From the NCBI GenBank assembly GCA_963931925.1, contig OZ007574.1, positions 35,832,378 through 35,896,377 on the forward strand: a stretch of DNA of 64,000 nucleotides. Direction: 5' to 3'. Source of the stretch: Onchidella celtica (Eukaryota; Mollusca; Gastropoda; Systellommatophora; Onchidiidae). This document shows, in pieces, positions 22,455-34,679 of the stretch. Both the position numbers and the translations under genes were made by a program. The notes beneath the pieces were generated by a model, which did not search any database, was not told the DNA's origin, and saw nothing but the letters and a program-made list of their open reading frames with translations. How positions within the stretch are numbered: position 1 is the stretch's first letter; each line of letters starts with the position of its first letter.

Positions 22455-22760
22455 AAGGTCACCCGATGGCGTGATTCTCTGTTACGACACTAACAGTGCC
22501 CGAATAGATAGGACTTCCATCTTTTACAGGGTGTAAAGAAAAGAAAATGTTTGGAACTTAATCAACTTTTAGGAATGATATCCTTCAAGGTTCTTTAAAT
22601 GGATAAAAAATATAAATGCACAGGATTTTGCCCATGTTCAAAGCTGGGGGCAAAATGGAATCAGTTTATTTTGTCGAAATGAGGAGAGAAACACCCGCTT
22701 AACTTGATTAGCAATAGCAAATCTGTTCTTTGCACTGAGGACATGACATAGACTAGTATG

Positions 22761-22920
22761 CAGGGCCGTCTTTTAATATCGTTATTGGCCCCACAGGCAA
22801 GCAATAACATTTTCTTCCCAGTTTAAAAACCCAATGACAATCCATGTAATCCATGCTGCCCTCTAACCCTTGGAGCCCATGGACAACTGCCCGGTGTGGC
22901 CATGCGTAAAGACAACTCTG
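22761..22920. mobile_element. hAT-like MITE, CAGGGCCGTCTTT ends
   Basis: 160 bp. The left end CAGGGCCGTCTTTTA and the inverted right end CAGAGTTGTCTTTAC are alike. The flanks ctagtatg (22753-22760) and ccagtatg (22921-22928) agree at 7 of 8 positions, supporting an 8-bp duplication. No coding capacity. Confidence 0.7.
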
Positions 22921-22928
22921 CCAGTATG

Positions 22929-24719
22929 CTGAGCCTCGTCTTCAATAACACTAAAACTAAGGGAGGGAGGGGGGCTTTTGGCTTGTGGCGCATTGAGTCA
23001 AATCCGTTTTGTCTCGGCTTTAGACATGGACTATGAAGTTAAAAAGGGACCTCACGCACTGACAAGACCAAATTAAGTCTGTTCGGGCTGTCTGACTGTC
23101 TTGAGTCGGCTGGGGGGAAGAGTCCAAGCAAAATACATAACAGACATGACTCTTTGAACCATTAGCGTTAGAGTTGTGATCTCCGCATGCACAGACACAG
23201 AAAAACCGCTGATTTGTACGCAGTGACAAAGCAAGCCTGAGGTCATGACCTTTTGCGGTACATTTCTCTCAACGAGTTCAAGAGAGGATTAACTGACCAC
23301 ACGTTGTTCACTTCAAACATTACGTCACCAAACGGCAGTACTGGTCAGCTGTCATAGTACTCACAACTGTCTTAAGCCCACTAGTCTACGCAGACCAAGT
23401 TCATTATCGTCTCCACCCTAATAAGGTAGAAACGCAGGTCACATGATCACTTTTAGCCAATGGTGTACATGGTCGACGTACCATTAAGCCGATCTGAGCA
23501 TATATTGCGTCACCTTGTGAAGGATCTATCAGTAGCTATATGTGATTAAATAGCACTAGCGTTATCTCAAAGGATGCAGGAATCGTGTATAGACATGTAC
23601 GTACAATTTAAGAGGTTAGACTTAAACAGAAGTTTTGCAAGTCACATTTGACCTGTTCAGCCACAATCTACTAGACCACTTAGACCACCATAGGTCGTGA
23701 GTCATCATTTCAGTATTTCAGTAATTAGATACGAGCGGTTATGTCTTCTCAATAGCCGTAATAGAGAGTAGTATCGGAGGATGGTAGTCAGTGTTTACGT
23801 CTTATTGTTCTAGATGTTCTTGGAGTTCAATGACGATGGCTCTCTCTCACTCTCTCTGTCTCTCTCTCTTTCTGTCTGTCTGTCTGCCTGCCTGCCAATC
23901 TCTCCCTTTCTGTCTTTCTGCCTGTCTCCTTCCCTCCCCCCCCCTCCCCCCATCTTTCTCTCATCTCTCTCCGTATCTCTCCCCATTCTCGTTTCAAAAT
24001 ATCCAAAAGCGCATAACTACCTAAATACGATACCACTGAGTTATTTACAAATCGTTGGTGCTTAGTGGAGAATCGGATTCTTTAAATGTTGCACAGGAAA
24101 TCCACAGCCTCAAAACATTTTATTCTATGTCTAATTACTTTTCAGAACAATTTATCCACAAACTGATTCCATAAAAACTTAAATGATTCCATTAATTTTC
24201 ATCTTCGGAAATTTCAGGACTTTCAGTGCAGCCTTTTTTTTTTTGGTCTAAAAAGTGAGAACATAGCCAGTTATACCAGGAAGATTCCGAGGTTTCAGTT
24301 CGCCAGTCTTTATCGATTGCCAGTGTCTTAATTTTTTGTTTTGTTTTGGATTCTTGATTTCTTTTTTTTTTTCTTTATGAGCATTAACTTGACTTCTGAT
24401 CCATCAATAACATTATCAGCCCCTTTGTAAAATCTTCATCTTTCAGTCCTAGTTATTCTCCGTATCTCTGTCACTATCTTCCTAGTCATCACCCCCTGGT
24501 GGGCCCAGAATCCGTCGTCACTCAGATTCCCGGACAGACAGGCTGGCTTAAAAGGCTTGAACCCTTTGCAGTTTGAATTGCTCCGCGCTTGAGAAAACTT
24601 ACATAAGTCCGAATCCCAGCCACAAGAACTCCCGAGAAGGACCCTCCACCTTATCTGAAATTTACACTTGATTTGTCGGTGGTCTTACTACCAGCGATAG
24701 CCACCTTTGCACCGCCAGT
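22929..24719. other. No gene recognised; short CT-rich repeat at 23840-23990
   Basis: Mostly unique-looking sequence. A CT/CTGTC-rich microsatellite with a C run occupies 23840-23990. Frames here are short. Confidence 0.45.
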
Positions 24720-25621
24720 GGGGGGACATCCATGAAGTATGAGTTTGGGCGTTTGAGTTGGGAGAAGGTATGTCGACACGATAAAGGTGACGCTGTGATA
24801 TGTACAACAGATGGATGGGGCAGAAGCGCCCACCAAGCCCAGAGCCGTCCTAACGCATGGGCGCGATAGGAAATTGCCCCGGGGCCCCAAGAGTTTAGAG
24901 GGAATCATGCATGCACGTTTACGTTGATTTTTGAAACGGGGGAAGAAAACCACGCACATTGAAAAAGAATCTGCCCATAGGCCCATAGTGAGGTTAGGGT
25001 GGCCCTGCCAGCAACCACCCGCCTTCCATGGAGCAGCATACCCGATTCTGGCCATTTCTGACTCCTCTCCTTCCCCTCCCGTGCACACTTTACATATGCG
25101 TGGTTTAGCCTCTTGCACCAGTGTGTGGCTATTAGAATAGTGAATAACCATGATGATATCTTGATTTTCTAAGACTTTAAGCGACCTTGTCCTTGGACTA
25201 TTTGGCTGTGTCAATAGAAACATTTAGGTTTCGGCGATTTGTGCGATTCAACCCCCCCCCCCCCATCCTCCCCCTTTTTCCTTTCATGTTTTCCTTTATA
25301 CACTTGGAGCCCCCACCCCCACCCCCACACCCCCCCCTCCTCCCAGCTGGTCAGCAATGTATGAGGGTACGGCCATTAGAACCAATGAATGTCAATGATA
25401 TTCTAAAACTTTACGTGGCACCTTGCCTGGACCATTGTTTTATTTGAAACATGATTTTTTATATTATCCAACAATTTAATTTTGCTGAAAATAACAATTA
25501 AAACCAAATTTTTGTATTCCTGACCACAACTGAAAAGCAAAGCGAGCAGAAATACCAACTCCTCCTCTTGTACGCTCTTCCCCCTCCCCAACGTAAGTTA
25601 AGTACTTTTTGGATGGCCCCG
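24720..25621. mobile_element. Composite GGGG-CATCC family element, doubled core and nested insert
   Basis: The left end GGGGGACATCCATGAAGTAT (24721) and the inverted right end GGGGCCATCCAAAAAGTACT (25621) match the family. Two consecutive diverged copies of the family core follow each other (about 25040-25215 and 25216-25450). A hAT-like MITE is inserted at 24840-25007. The 190-residue minus-strand frame that crosses this region is an accident of the transposon sequence. Confidence 0.55.
24840..25007. mobile_element. hAT-like MITE nested in the 24.7-25.6 kb element
   Basis: The left end CAGAGCCGTCCTAACGCATG and inverted right end CAGGGCCACCCTAACCTCAC are related, and both resemble the element at 22761-22920. 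The flanking duplication is not clear, so the insertion may be old. Confidence 0.6.
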
Positions 25622-26611
25622 TAGACCAGTGGACTCTACGCCAGATAACGGGACATAGTCACAAGTAGACGAGCTCCACCCATCCCATCCAGAAATGACA
25701 AGTTGAATATGATCGACGCTGCTGATAACACCATCTCGGAGTTCAGAAACTGACAGGCTGTGACAATCTGTTGTGTTTTTCTCCTTGACGGTATCAAGGC
25801 GTTACCACATCGTGGTCTCAGATAAAGGATGAGTCGAGTGGTCTTAGATCACTAACTAGCCAACAGTGCTTGAAGGAGAGAAATGGTTAAGATTGGTGAC
25901 ATTTCCAGGGGGGCGAGAACAAGCATTTCAAAAATCTACTTACTTCAAACATAGCAAATTCAGGAAAAGAGTTCCCAAAGTCCGGAATTTGACCTCTTAC
26001 AATGTTTTTCACAGTTTTCTTTGTTTTCTGGTAAGGAGTAGGATTAGGAATCTGAGTGAATTTAACGTTAGGGATAGGGATACGATGGTCTTGACGGGGT
26101 GGTCTGGACGGACTTCTTTCCAAACCCGGAAAACGTTATTCTGGCCGGTTTACACAACCGGAGACTGACAGCCTCCCCCTCCCCCTCCTTATTTTATTTG
26201 AAAGTAATCAGCATAATGAAGTTGCTACTGCTGTCTTTTCGAATCGCAGCCTTATCTCTGACCAGTTTTCCCATCAAAAGGCAGAGCATCAGCGCCAGTG
26301 CGATCACCATTTCATACATTTAGCAAAGAAATAGCAACAGGTTCAGCAGCAGCAGCACAACAACAAAATGACTTCGCAGGAACGTGAAATTTCACCCAGA
26401 GGTGCATGTAAAGTGCACTGGAAACTTACGTAAAGTAGGGACATTACATAAAATACACAGACTTTGAGAAAATCCGAGAGGATATAGAGGGCTGCCTAAA
26501 ACGTCAAATGTCGGAACAGTGACAGAAAGAGCTGATGCACGATCCGGGACTTTTTAATAGCTTACTGCGGTTTTACAGTTTTTGTTATCCATTCAAAAAC
26601 AAAACAAAACA
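25622..26611. other. No feature recognised
   Basis: Short frames on both strands around 25866-26168, none recognised. No repeat signature was noticed. Confidence 0.4.
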
Positions 26612-27092
26612 AACGCCAGCCTCTGATGCAGAAGGTAGCAAGTTTGATACCCGGTCTGTGAAGGCATGCATGTTGGAATTTTTTTTTTTTCGGGGGAGGG
26701 GGGACTCCTGTCCCTGATTTGGGGGGGGGGGGGTTGGGGGGGGGCTCCTGTCCCTGATCCTATGGTAGGGTAGGATCGAGCATCTAATCTTTACGGTTAT
26801 AAGGACGATAAAAAATTCGGTGGGCCCAGGTGCATTTTGCACACGTTAAAGATACCTTGGCAGTTGAAAGTCGAGAAGAGCAGGCCGAACAAGGCAGCTG
26901 CCGGGGGCAAAACTCTCAAAAACTAATCCCTACCACAAAAACACAAAACTAATCCCTACCACAAAAACACAAAACTAATCCCTACCACAAAAACACACGG
27001 AAACAAGAACAAGAAAAAATTTTTTTTTTTAAAAGTGAGGTGTAAATGCCAAGAGCAGAGAACTTTCTAAAATAAAGACCTAAACACAGCAA
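26612..27092 (+). mobile_element. tRNA-derived SINE, copy 2 (diverged)
   Basis: Shares the body block (acgttaaagataccttggca near 26842) and the tail gtgaggtgtaaatgccaag near 27036 with copy 1. A G-rich expansion lies at 26690-26745. A 26-bp unit (cacaaaactaatccctacca type) is present about three times at 26919-26998. The head has a weak B-box-like gtttgatacccgg. Confidence 0.8.
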
Positions 27093-27094
27093 GA

Positions 27095-28890
27095 TCATTT
27101 TTTTTTGGACTCCAGATTCCAGTGACTCGTTCCGAGCCCAGGGGACGACTGTGAAACTTCTAGAGTGTGTGGAGTGCCTCCCCAGAAGTGCTTGATACTT
27201 AAAGATGGCAGATTGCACACAAGACGTTCTCTCCTGTCCTTTGTCTCTCCAAACAATGCAATTAAAACACCTGAATGGTATTGTCACATGCTGTAATGAA
27301 GCTGATAGTTCTCAAACAGTTTCAAGCACAAATCTGAGATTGTTACCGACAAATTAAGAGGCTCATCATGATTTTGGGTGCAAAAAAGTGCGAAACAGCC
27401 AAAACTGCAACAAAGATGGCAAAGTTGGGACATTGGAAGTCTTTGAGTGAGTTGATAGTGGGCAGGTATGGGAAAAGGACGAGTGGCTTTGGTTTAGTCG
27501 GCCGGCGCTTGAATACATTTTCTGCAAATTGAAGTAGACCCCAGTGACGAAAGTTTAAGTACAAAAACAAAACAAACCAGAAAGTCTGTGGAGTCGCACC
27601 AAGGCCTAGAACAGAGAAAACAATTTCTGCCCCCCCCCCCCAACCCCCACCCACCAACCCCAAACAAAAAAAAGAGTATTAATAAATGTTTCTTGTCGCG
27701 TTTCTTGGGTCTTTCTCACTCGGATATTTGCAACATCATACAACACCCCACTCTGCCCCCAATTTTTTTAAACCATGTTTTATCTTTGTAGATCCCACTC
27801 GGCACTGTGAGGTGGAACGTCCAGCAATGTTTAGCAGCCAGTACAAATTACGAGAAATATCAGTTCTGTGATGACAAGAGAAACCAGACCACTGACGTTG
27901 CTCGTTACATTTTCATGGCAAAATTTGTAACGCAGATCATCGTACCTGGTTTCCATCGCCACACGAACACTTCACAAAGAATCTAAAAATCGTTAAGATA
28001 ATGTTTAGTTTGTTTCTTCGCTTGTTAGTTTATTGAGACATATTGAAAAATCTTGTTCATACTTTTTATAATAAAATGTTTTTTTACGATCGGCTCTTAC
28101 TTTTGAGGTGGCAATTATTTATTATATTACGTTATATTTTAGTACTTTACATTACATTACATAATTATACTACATTATATTATATTATTACACTAGATTA
28201 TGTTATGTTATACTATATCATTTTACGTTATATTTATTATAGTATTTCGCTTTTTACTTATTTGATCTGTTGTCATTCTCCGTTTTGATATCTTTTTTTT
28301 TTATAATCGAATTCATCACTTTGTTGGGGACAATTAATCATGAACAGTTCTCCGGCTGTACTAATTTATACGAAGAAAAACTGTCCATTCCAACATCGGC
28401 CTTCCTTTTTAATCAAATCTTCTACGACGTTGTGAAAACAGTCTTTGTTAAGTTACCATTTACCATTTATGCCCCGATTGCGTATTTAAGTTAGTCATTT
28501 ACTTTAGTCCACTGCCTTGTCAAAGTCATTGTGCCGGCCCCAGTCCACATTCCAGAGAGCACTGGAAGCTTCTAGACATGCCAGGGTTTGTGTGGAGTTT
28601 TCCCTAATTACTTTGAAGTTGTCTGTATGCGAGGCCAGGTCACTGTAGGTGATCTGTGTGTTTCACTGTATGACATCAAAGTTTACCCTTTTAACCCGGA
28701 GGTGACGCGCTATTGTCTTGTTGCTGTGTGCCACACAATGACCTCTGACCGCAGATAGTGGGTTTTGGTTTGGCTTGGTATTTACTGTAACCATGTCATT
28801 CCGTGGTCACGTACCAGTTGTGGAGACACTGAAACCTCAAAATCAAGAGAGAAGTTGCTCCTTATCAGACAACGCTCAACTATAATTAGT
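27095..28890. other. No gene recognised
   Basis: A C run lies at 27630-27645. The 19-mer ttgcaacatcatacaacac near 27730 recurs at 29591, next to C-rich DNA in both places. 28040-28260 is a very AT-rich ATTACATTAT-type low-complexity tract. Confidence 0.4.
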
Positions 28891-28898
28891 GATAGATC

Positions 28899-29122
28899 CA
28901 GTGGCAGACCTATATTTTTGGGGCCTCGAAGTTTGAAATGTTCTGGGGCCCTTTCACAACCAGTAACAACAGGGCAACATCTAACAAGGCCCAGAATGGC
29001 CTCGTTGCCTCTGCAGGAAGCTCGAGGCTATTCACTCATTAAAAAAATTCTCTTCAGGGCCTCTCCGGGATTAGGGCCCCTAAAGCTGAAGTTTCATTAA
29101 TTTCATAATAGCTCCGACACTG
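28899..29122. mobile_element. hAT-like MITE, CAGTGGC-GACCT ends
   Basis: Starts CAGTGGCAGACCTATATTTT and ends gctccgacactg. The flanks gatagatc (28891-28898) and cacagatc (29123-29130) agree at 6 of 8 positions. The interior (gggcaacatc, cagggcctctccgggatta) is homologous to 46050-46170, so it belongs to the same family as the parent of the 42-bp array at 45.5 kb. Confidence 0.65.
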
Positions 29123-29645
29123 CACAGATCCGCATTTTCGTAAATGGCCACGCCACAATGATTACAAAACACAATATATTTTTAAGAGTAGTTTCGAGTG
29201 ATAGCGGAAATGATAGATAAATAATATGTCAAGACAAGATAACAATAAATTTAGTTCTGATATTCAATCAAGTCACTGACCGAAGCACTGTTGTGATTTA
29301 TTGTGATTAGTCATTGCATTCTGTTGTACAGACTGTGATCTGATGTTTCTACAAATAAAATGTTAACATTTCAGATTAATGAGATGTTTCAAGCTAATTT
29401 TCGGGGTATTTGGAACCCTTAAAGCCCCGAGAATTTTTTTTTTAAAAAGGCAACTTTTAAAATAATTATGTCTGAAGCACATTTTACGTGCCCTTTCATT
29501 GTTCTATTATTGTTCTTTTATTGCCCTTCCTATGCTCGCAGAAAATATCGCAGTGACACAGTTAAGAAAACGATGTTGCCCTTGAAAAGATTTGCAACAT
29601 CATACAACACTCCCCCCCCCCCCTCCCCCGCCCCACCATGCAGCT

Positions 29646-29718
29646 TGGAAGAGGAAAACATCAGACAGAAAAAAATGGAAATCATTGTCTGAGGGCTACA
29701 TCTTGCAGTGGATGAATA
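29646..29718 (+). mobile_element. LINE fragment, same piece as at 31.26 kb
   Basis: About 73 bp (gaagaggaaaacatcagaca to gtggatgaataatgc), nearly identical to 31258-31332. Directly after it, gctcttggcatttacacctc is the inverse of the SINE tail, so SINE-tail-like DNA abuts the fragment. Confidence 0.55.
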
Positions 29719-29989
29719 ATGCTCTTGGCATTTACACCTCTCTGTTTCTACAGACTATTAATGTCGAATGTGCATTTTTGCGCTATTTTTCCGTTTGTGC
29801 CAAGCTCAATTTCTACATTATGATATATGTGTGCTGCAATGCTTGACTCTTATGAAGACCATATGAAGATTATAATAACAGCAAATACATTAGTCATATA
29901 GGTTTGAATCGCCCAAAGATTTCCACATCCTCTATCTTCGATTTCTTCATAATTATTTATCTTATTTTAAGAAAGAATCTCATTCACCC

Positions 29990-30730
29990 CATAAACAAAA
30001 CAAAACTAAGAAACCTGAAAAAGAAAAAGCGGGTATGATGAAAGATCGCCATAAATCTCCAAGCAGGTAACCCCCCCCCCCCCCCCCCGCAGTCCATAAG
30101 TGTGCTTTTCCTTGCCCGACATGGGCCCTGGCCAGTCTGTTTGTACACAAGACTGGGTGGTCAAACCTCATCAGGCTGACCTTACGGCCACAGGTCAACC
30201 GTATTAACCGCTGACGGCCGGGCGAGAAACTGCCCACCATTGACAATGTGACCACCGAGTTGACCATCACTGATGGAGGGAGCTCGGCTTAGCCGCTTGA
30301 TGTTGGAATTACGGTTTATTATGAACTGGTTCCGCGCACGCCTCCATTCTCCAACAGGGTATATGTTGACTCGGCAGGTCATCTCCCAGACGCTAGGGGT
30401 CACAGGTCGTGGTACTCGCCCCTTTCCGTGACTCCGCTAGAGGGCCACACCTGTCGCACTGTTCTCCACCAATCCCCGCCGTCGTTTCATCTTTGTCGCC
30501 ACTGGCGCTTCCTATTGTGTCCCCTTTCAATATGGCCGCCTTTAAAGCCGAGAGAGCAAATGGAGATTGTTTGCACGAGAATTATCCCCCGTTGGTGTGT
30601 TGGCGCTTGGCTGGGTGGTCTACCTTGTTCTGCATTGTGGCATCACGCCGCAAGGGGGCGTTGCATCTAACTTCCAAGGGTAGAAATCAAACATCAGAAG
30701 ATCCGGGCCTTTAGAAGAGTGACGTCACAA
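29990..30730. other. GC-richer stretch, no gene shown
   Basis: Higher GC and CpG than its surroundings, with a C run of about 20 (30069-30088). AATATGGCCGCC at 30529-30540 resembles a YY1 site. The 101-residue plus frame (30409-30714) has no recognised motif. It could be a promoter or first-exon region, but nothing proves this. Confidence 0.25.
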
Positions 30731-31177
30731 AGACCAAAGCTATGCTTCGACATGTTCCTGTAGATTCGTGTAAATACATCATCTTTTTCCGGATTCCCCT
30801 CAACACACCCCCTTCTTTCTTACCCGGTCTTATTCTCTCTCAGGGACCATCCTTAAAGTACGTATGATTTACAAAATTCTTTTCAGATCTATATAAAACA
30901 ATTATTTGAGAATTTACCAATGTAACCGAGTTTAAGACCACATTTCCATCTGGAAGTAAAAAAATAGATTTGAATCTTTGAAAGAAGATGTAGCCTCTAT
31001 CAGGAAACTGAATAAAATTGTCACAGAAAAAAATACAGAGAATACAAGCCCCCCCCCCCTACCCCCCCCCCCCCCCCAAAAAAAATCAGAGGAAAAAATC
31101 AAAAAGAAAAGTCAAAGGAATATCATATGTTTGAAGAATTAGATAAAAAGAGTATATACAAAAAAAAAGAACATAGC

Positions 31178-31333
31178 GAAGGACAGGAAGAAGAACAAGA
31201 GGACGACCAGGAAGAACATGGCAAGACGACATAAAACAGTGAGGAGGAACAGATATGGAAGAGGAAAACATCAGACAGAAACAAATGGAAATCATTGTCA
31301 GAGGGCTACATCCTGCAGTGGATGAATAATGCC
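31178..31333 (+). mobile_element. LINE C-terminal remnant (RTE-like)
   Basis: One frame reads RRTRGRPGRTWQDDIKQ, a stop, then GGTDMEEENIRQKQMEIIVR. The GRPxRTWxDDI signature and a following KW-type tail are typical of the last residues of RTE-like LINE polyproteins. It is short and carries an in-frame stop, so it is a dead fragment. Confidence 0.65.
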
Positions 31334-31511
31334 TAGCTAAGTGAAAAAAAGGAGTTTTCACACGCAACTATTTAATTTTATTTGTGAAATTTAACTTGAT
31401 GAAACTCTGAATACCAAACATTAATAAAGTACTCCAAAAAAGCCCCCGAAAGTGGCAAAGTGGCCGTTATCGTGCCGACGCGCCATAAAACCCAAACTTG
31501 AACTCAAACCC

Positions 31512-31622
31512 ATAAAATATGTAATAATAATAATACATAGTAGTTATATAGCGATCCATGACTTTAACAACCAGGCTTTTACAACATTCATATCATATAA
31601 TCACACACACAATACACAGGTA
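31512..31622 (-). mobile_element. LINE/SINE 3' tail with TTA repeats
   Basis: On the minus strand it ends atcgctatataactactatg followed by TTA repeats. The same tail with tgttgtaaa and a CA-rich stretch occurs at 42650-42757 on the plus strand. Confidence 0.55.
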
Positions 31623-31624
31623 CA

Positions 31625-32498
31625 CTCAATGTACACTCGATTTTTGGCAGTTTTTGACCACTCCTTCCCCCATGTACGATTTCCATGCTTTCGGGACACT
31701 TCATCCCCCTTATACGGGAGTACGGCAATTGGAACGGCCAATGTCCATAATAAGACCTCAGTGCAATGTTCACAACCTTTTCCAGGCAATCGCCCCCTTA
31801 GGCTCCAAATGTTCTTTCATTGCCCCCCCCCCCCCAAAAAAAAAAACCCCACCAAAGATACATTTCACACGAAGACAGACTATTAACAAATTATGATTAT
31901 TAAGTTTTTCAAAGTCTTGTTAATGACAACCAACCCGACCGGTTGATTATTCTCTATAAAACAAGAAACATTCTTTACCCAATGCACTAACTAAGCAGGC
32001 CATTTCTGTTCATAAAACCCACCCGAGGGGATTGAAGGCTGTTAAATAAGTCAGTGGCTGTCCTGTATTTGCCCCCAAAATCTTCTTCCGTTTAATCATT
32101 TTCGCTCCCGTGTCGCCCTTTTCTTCATTTTCGCCCCCTTGAAAATCAAAATCGCCCCCTGGGGAGGGAGGGGGCGGGGGAGGGAGGGGGAGATATCGCC
32201 CACGTTGAGAAACACTGCCTTTGTTTTTGAAGTATTTTTAATAGCATTTTGCAAGGCCCTTTTTGACTGTTTCATTACAATTTTTGTACATTACAGCTTT
32301 TCTGCACAAAAAAACATAATTATAATCTAACTTTTTAATCCAATGTTTAATTGATGAAATAACTGTAAGCCTCATCAACGGCTCCCCAGGACATCCCCCT
32401 CCTCCCCTTATGTGTGCCTTTCATATGCTGAGGGGCACCCCCCACCCTCACCCCCTCACCCCCACCCCCATGAGTATACCTACTTCATAAATGACCCC
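31625..32498. mobile_element. GGGG-CATCC family element interrupted by a MITE
   Basis: The left part (31640-31758) aligns with the family core of the intact 5889-6260 copy. The right part (32218-32498) resumes the same core and ends tacttcataaatgacccc. The interruption is the MITE at 31759-32217. The far left end is eroded into a LINE tail. Confidence 0.5.
31759..32217. mobile_element. hAT-like MITE nested in the family element
   Basis: Ends ttgagaaacactg at 32217; the left end CAGTG...caacctttt is disturbed by a few extra bases. The interior (gatacatttcaca-gaagacagac, then gtcagtggctg-cctgtattt) is clearly homologous to the element at 53836-54286. G-rich and C-rich runs flank the right side. 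Confidence 0.6.
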
Positions 32499-33031
32499 TC
32501 AGCAAAAGTGCATGGAAAGAAAACGAGAAAAAACACAACAAACAACAAAAACCACATCATCTCCTTACGCGGAACATCTCTTTTGAACAAGTTCATTACA
32601 GACTTAAAGGCTCATTGAAGGCGTATTTAAATTCATACAAAAGAATCTTTACAAGCAGTTCATCCGACCCATTTGGGCTTTTTCTTTTTGCTCTAAAGTG
32701 CTTGATGCACGTTTTCTAGAGCAAAAAATTTAAGTACAATTGCTCTACAGCCACACGGACTTTGTTTGATATTGCAAAAAAAATGCTTCACATAGGCGCC
32801 GATGTCTCTAAAATGGTGGCAATTACTTGAGGAAACCACCCCGGGCGTCATCGGAGATATTGGCTCTGGCTCTTACAGGGAAATGTCAGGCTCCACACGA
32901 CCGAGAACCGCCTATGGGTTTGTATGAGGGCGTATGTGTGCGTTGGTATGCGTGTAAGTGAGTAAGAGGAAGTTATAATTGATGGCAATATTGTTTGCAC
33001 GTCTCTCAGGGTTGTCACTGTGGTGTTAACT

Positions 33032-33033
<2 letters not shown>

Positions 33034-33064
<31 letters not shown>

Positions 33065-33191
33065 TAGACAGATACACAGACAGACAGACAGACGGATGGA
33101 TAGATAGTGTATAGATTGATGGATGGATGGATGGATGGATGGATGGATGGTGCTCGACGGACTTGGGAGGTGGATAGATAGATAGATAGAC

Positions 33192-33283
<92 letters not shown>

Positions 33284-33324
33284 CGATAGAGAGAGAGAGA
33301 GAGAGATAGATAGATAGATAGATA
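33034..33324. repeat. GACA-GATG-GATA-GA compound array
   Basis: Successive blocks of GACA (33034-33095), GATG (33116-33150), GATA (33170-33285) and GA (33286-33306), then GATA again. All minus-strand frames here are translations of the array. Confidence 0.95.
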
Positions 33325-33329
33325 CAAAC

Positions 33330-34679
33330 CTCACCAAATAACAGCACTACCAGGCTGCCTGTGTGGTTCAATCAAAGAAATTGTCAGAAAACACGAACCA
33401 TCTACTGATACAATAGGTACAAAAGTTCCCGCCTGTTACCACCCCTGACAGACCTAACAGTTAATCGCTAGATGGCGCGTCAAGTCAAACACGCTGAGAA
33501 ATCTGTGATTACATGACACAAAGAACTGCTAATAGCAACATTTCCAAAAAGGATTCTATTGACAAGGATTGGTCGGGAAGATCCGCTCTGGACACTAACT
33601 TGAAAGAGGGCAAAGGAAATTGTTTTTGATATTCGAGTGTTGAAGGAACGTGAGGCCATCTTAGCTTTGACGAAGGTGAAGCAGTGAATTTCAGGCATAT
33701 TCTGTGTGTCCACTTGGTTCTAATTAACAAACTAGGACTCACAAAAGTTAAAAACTTTGTTTTACGAGATCATAAAAGCTTGAACATAACTTTTGAACGG
33801 AAAAAGTGAAGATCATAAGTCTTCAAGAGGATGAATTTTCTAAACGGGGTTATTATAATATTTTCTATATTTTCAGCGGCTCCATAGTTAAAAGTTTACA
33901 CAAATATGACTTGTACGTGGTCCTTCTCACAAATAAGTCTCTCTATCCCACATAATATAACTCCTAAACACTGCGTTGCCAAAACATTTTATAGCTGAAA
34001 ATAAAGTCCAATATATCACTTACTCCACATGCAATCACTCTGTCTCTAAACATTTTTCCGTTAGCCGTACCCAGTGACTGAAAAAGGTACCTTGTCCCAA
34101 TCTTGTTCTCTGAAATAGCCATATTTTTCTGAAAAAGAACGCAAAACCTCGACGAATTTCAAAAGCAACAAAAAAGTATATAAGATGTAAAGTAAATAAA
34201 ATCTGCCAAAATCGAGATTGCGCACTTTTATAATATAATATTTTCACGAACTTACATACAGAAACATTGTTGAACATAAATCATTTCTTCACCCAAAAAC
34301 ACCAACAGAATTCGACAGGAAAAAATATCTGTAAGGCACAAAAACAAATTTACAATACACGCTCTGCCTAAACGTATTGGTGAAGTCCAATGCCCTGCAA
34401 ATTTTCTTTATCCCACTAAAAAGGAAACTAAATCCCATATACGCCTACAAACCTATTTTATCAGATTGTAACTGTTATGGTAAAAAGTATTAAATATGTC
34501 TTTTAAATTCATTGGCTGTAAAAAATATCTTACATTTCCTAAACGTCAAACTGTGTTTACCACATGAGTGCACACTTCAGAAGTCTATTGATAGCGAATC
34601 TGAATGAGTGATGGCTGTATGTGACCGGATTTTGCTTCACGCTTCGTTAAACGCAGCCTTGGAAACGTATATCGAACAA
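33330..34679. other. No feature recognised
   Basis: AT-rich, with short frames only on the minus strand. No TIR, SINE or LINE signature was noticed. Confidence 0.45.

Noticed and set aside
24651-25223. 190-residue minus-strand frame
   Set aside because: It crosses two nested TIR elements, including their terminal repeats.
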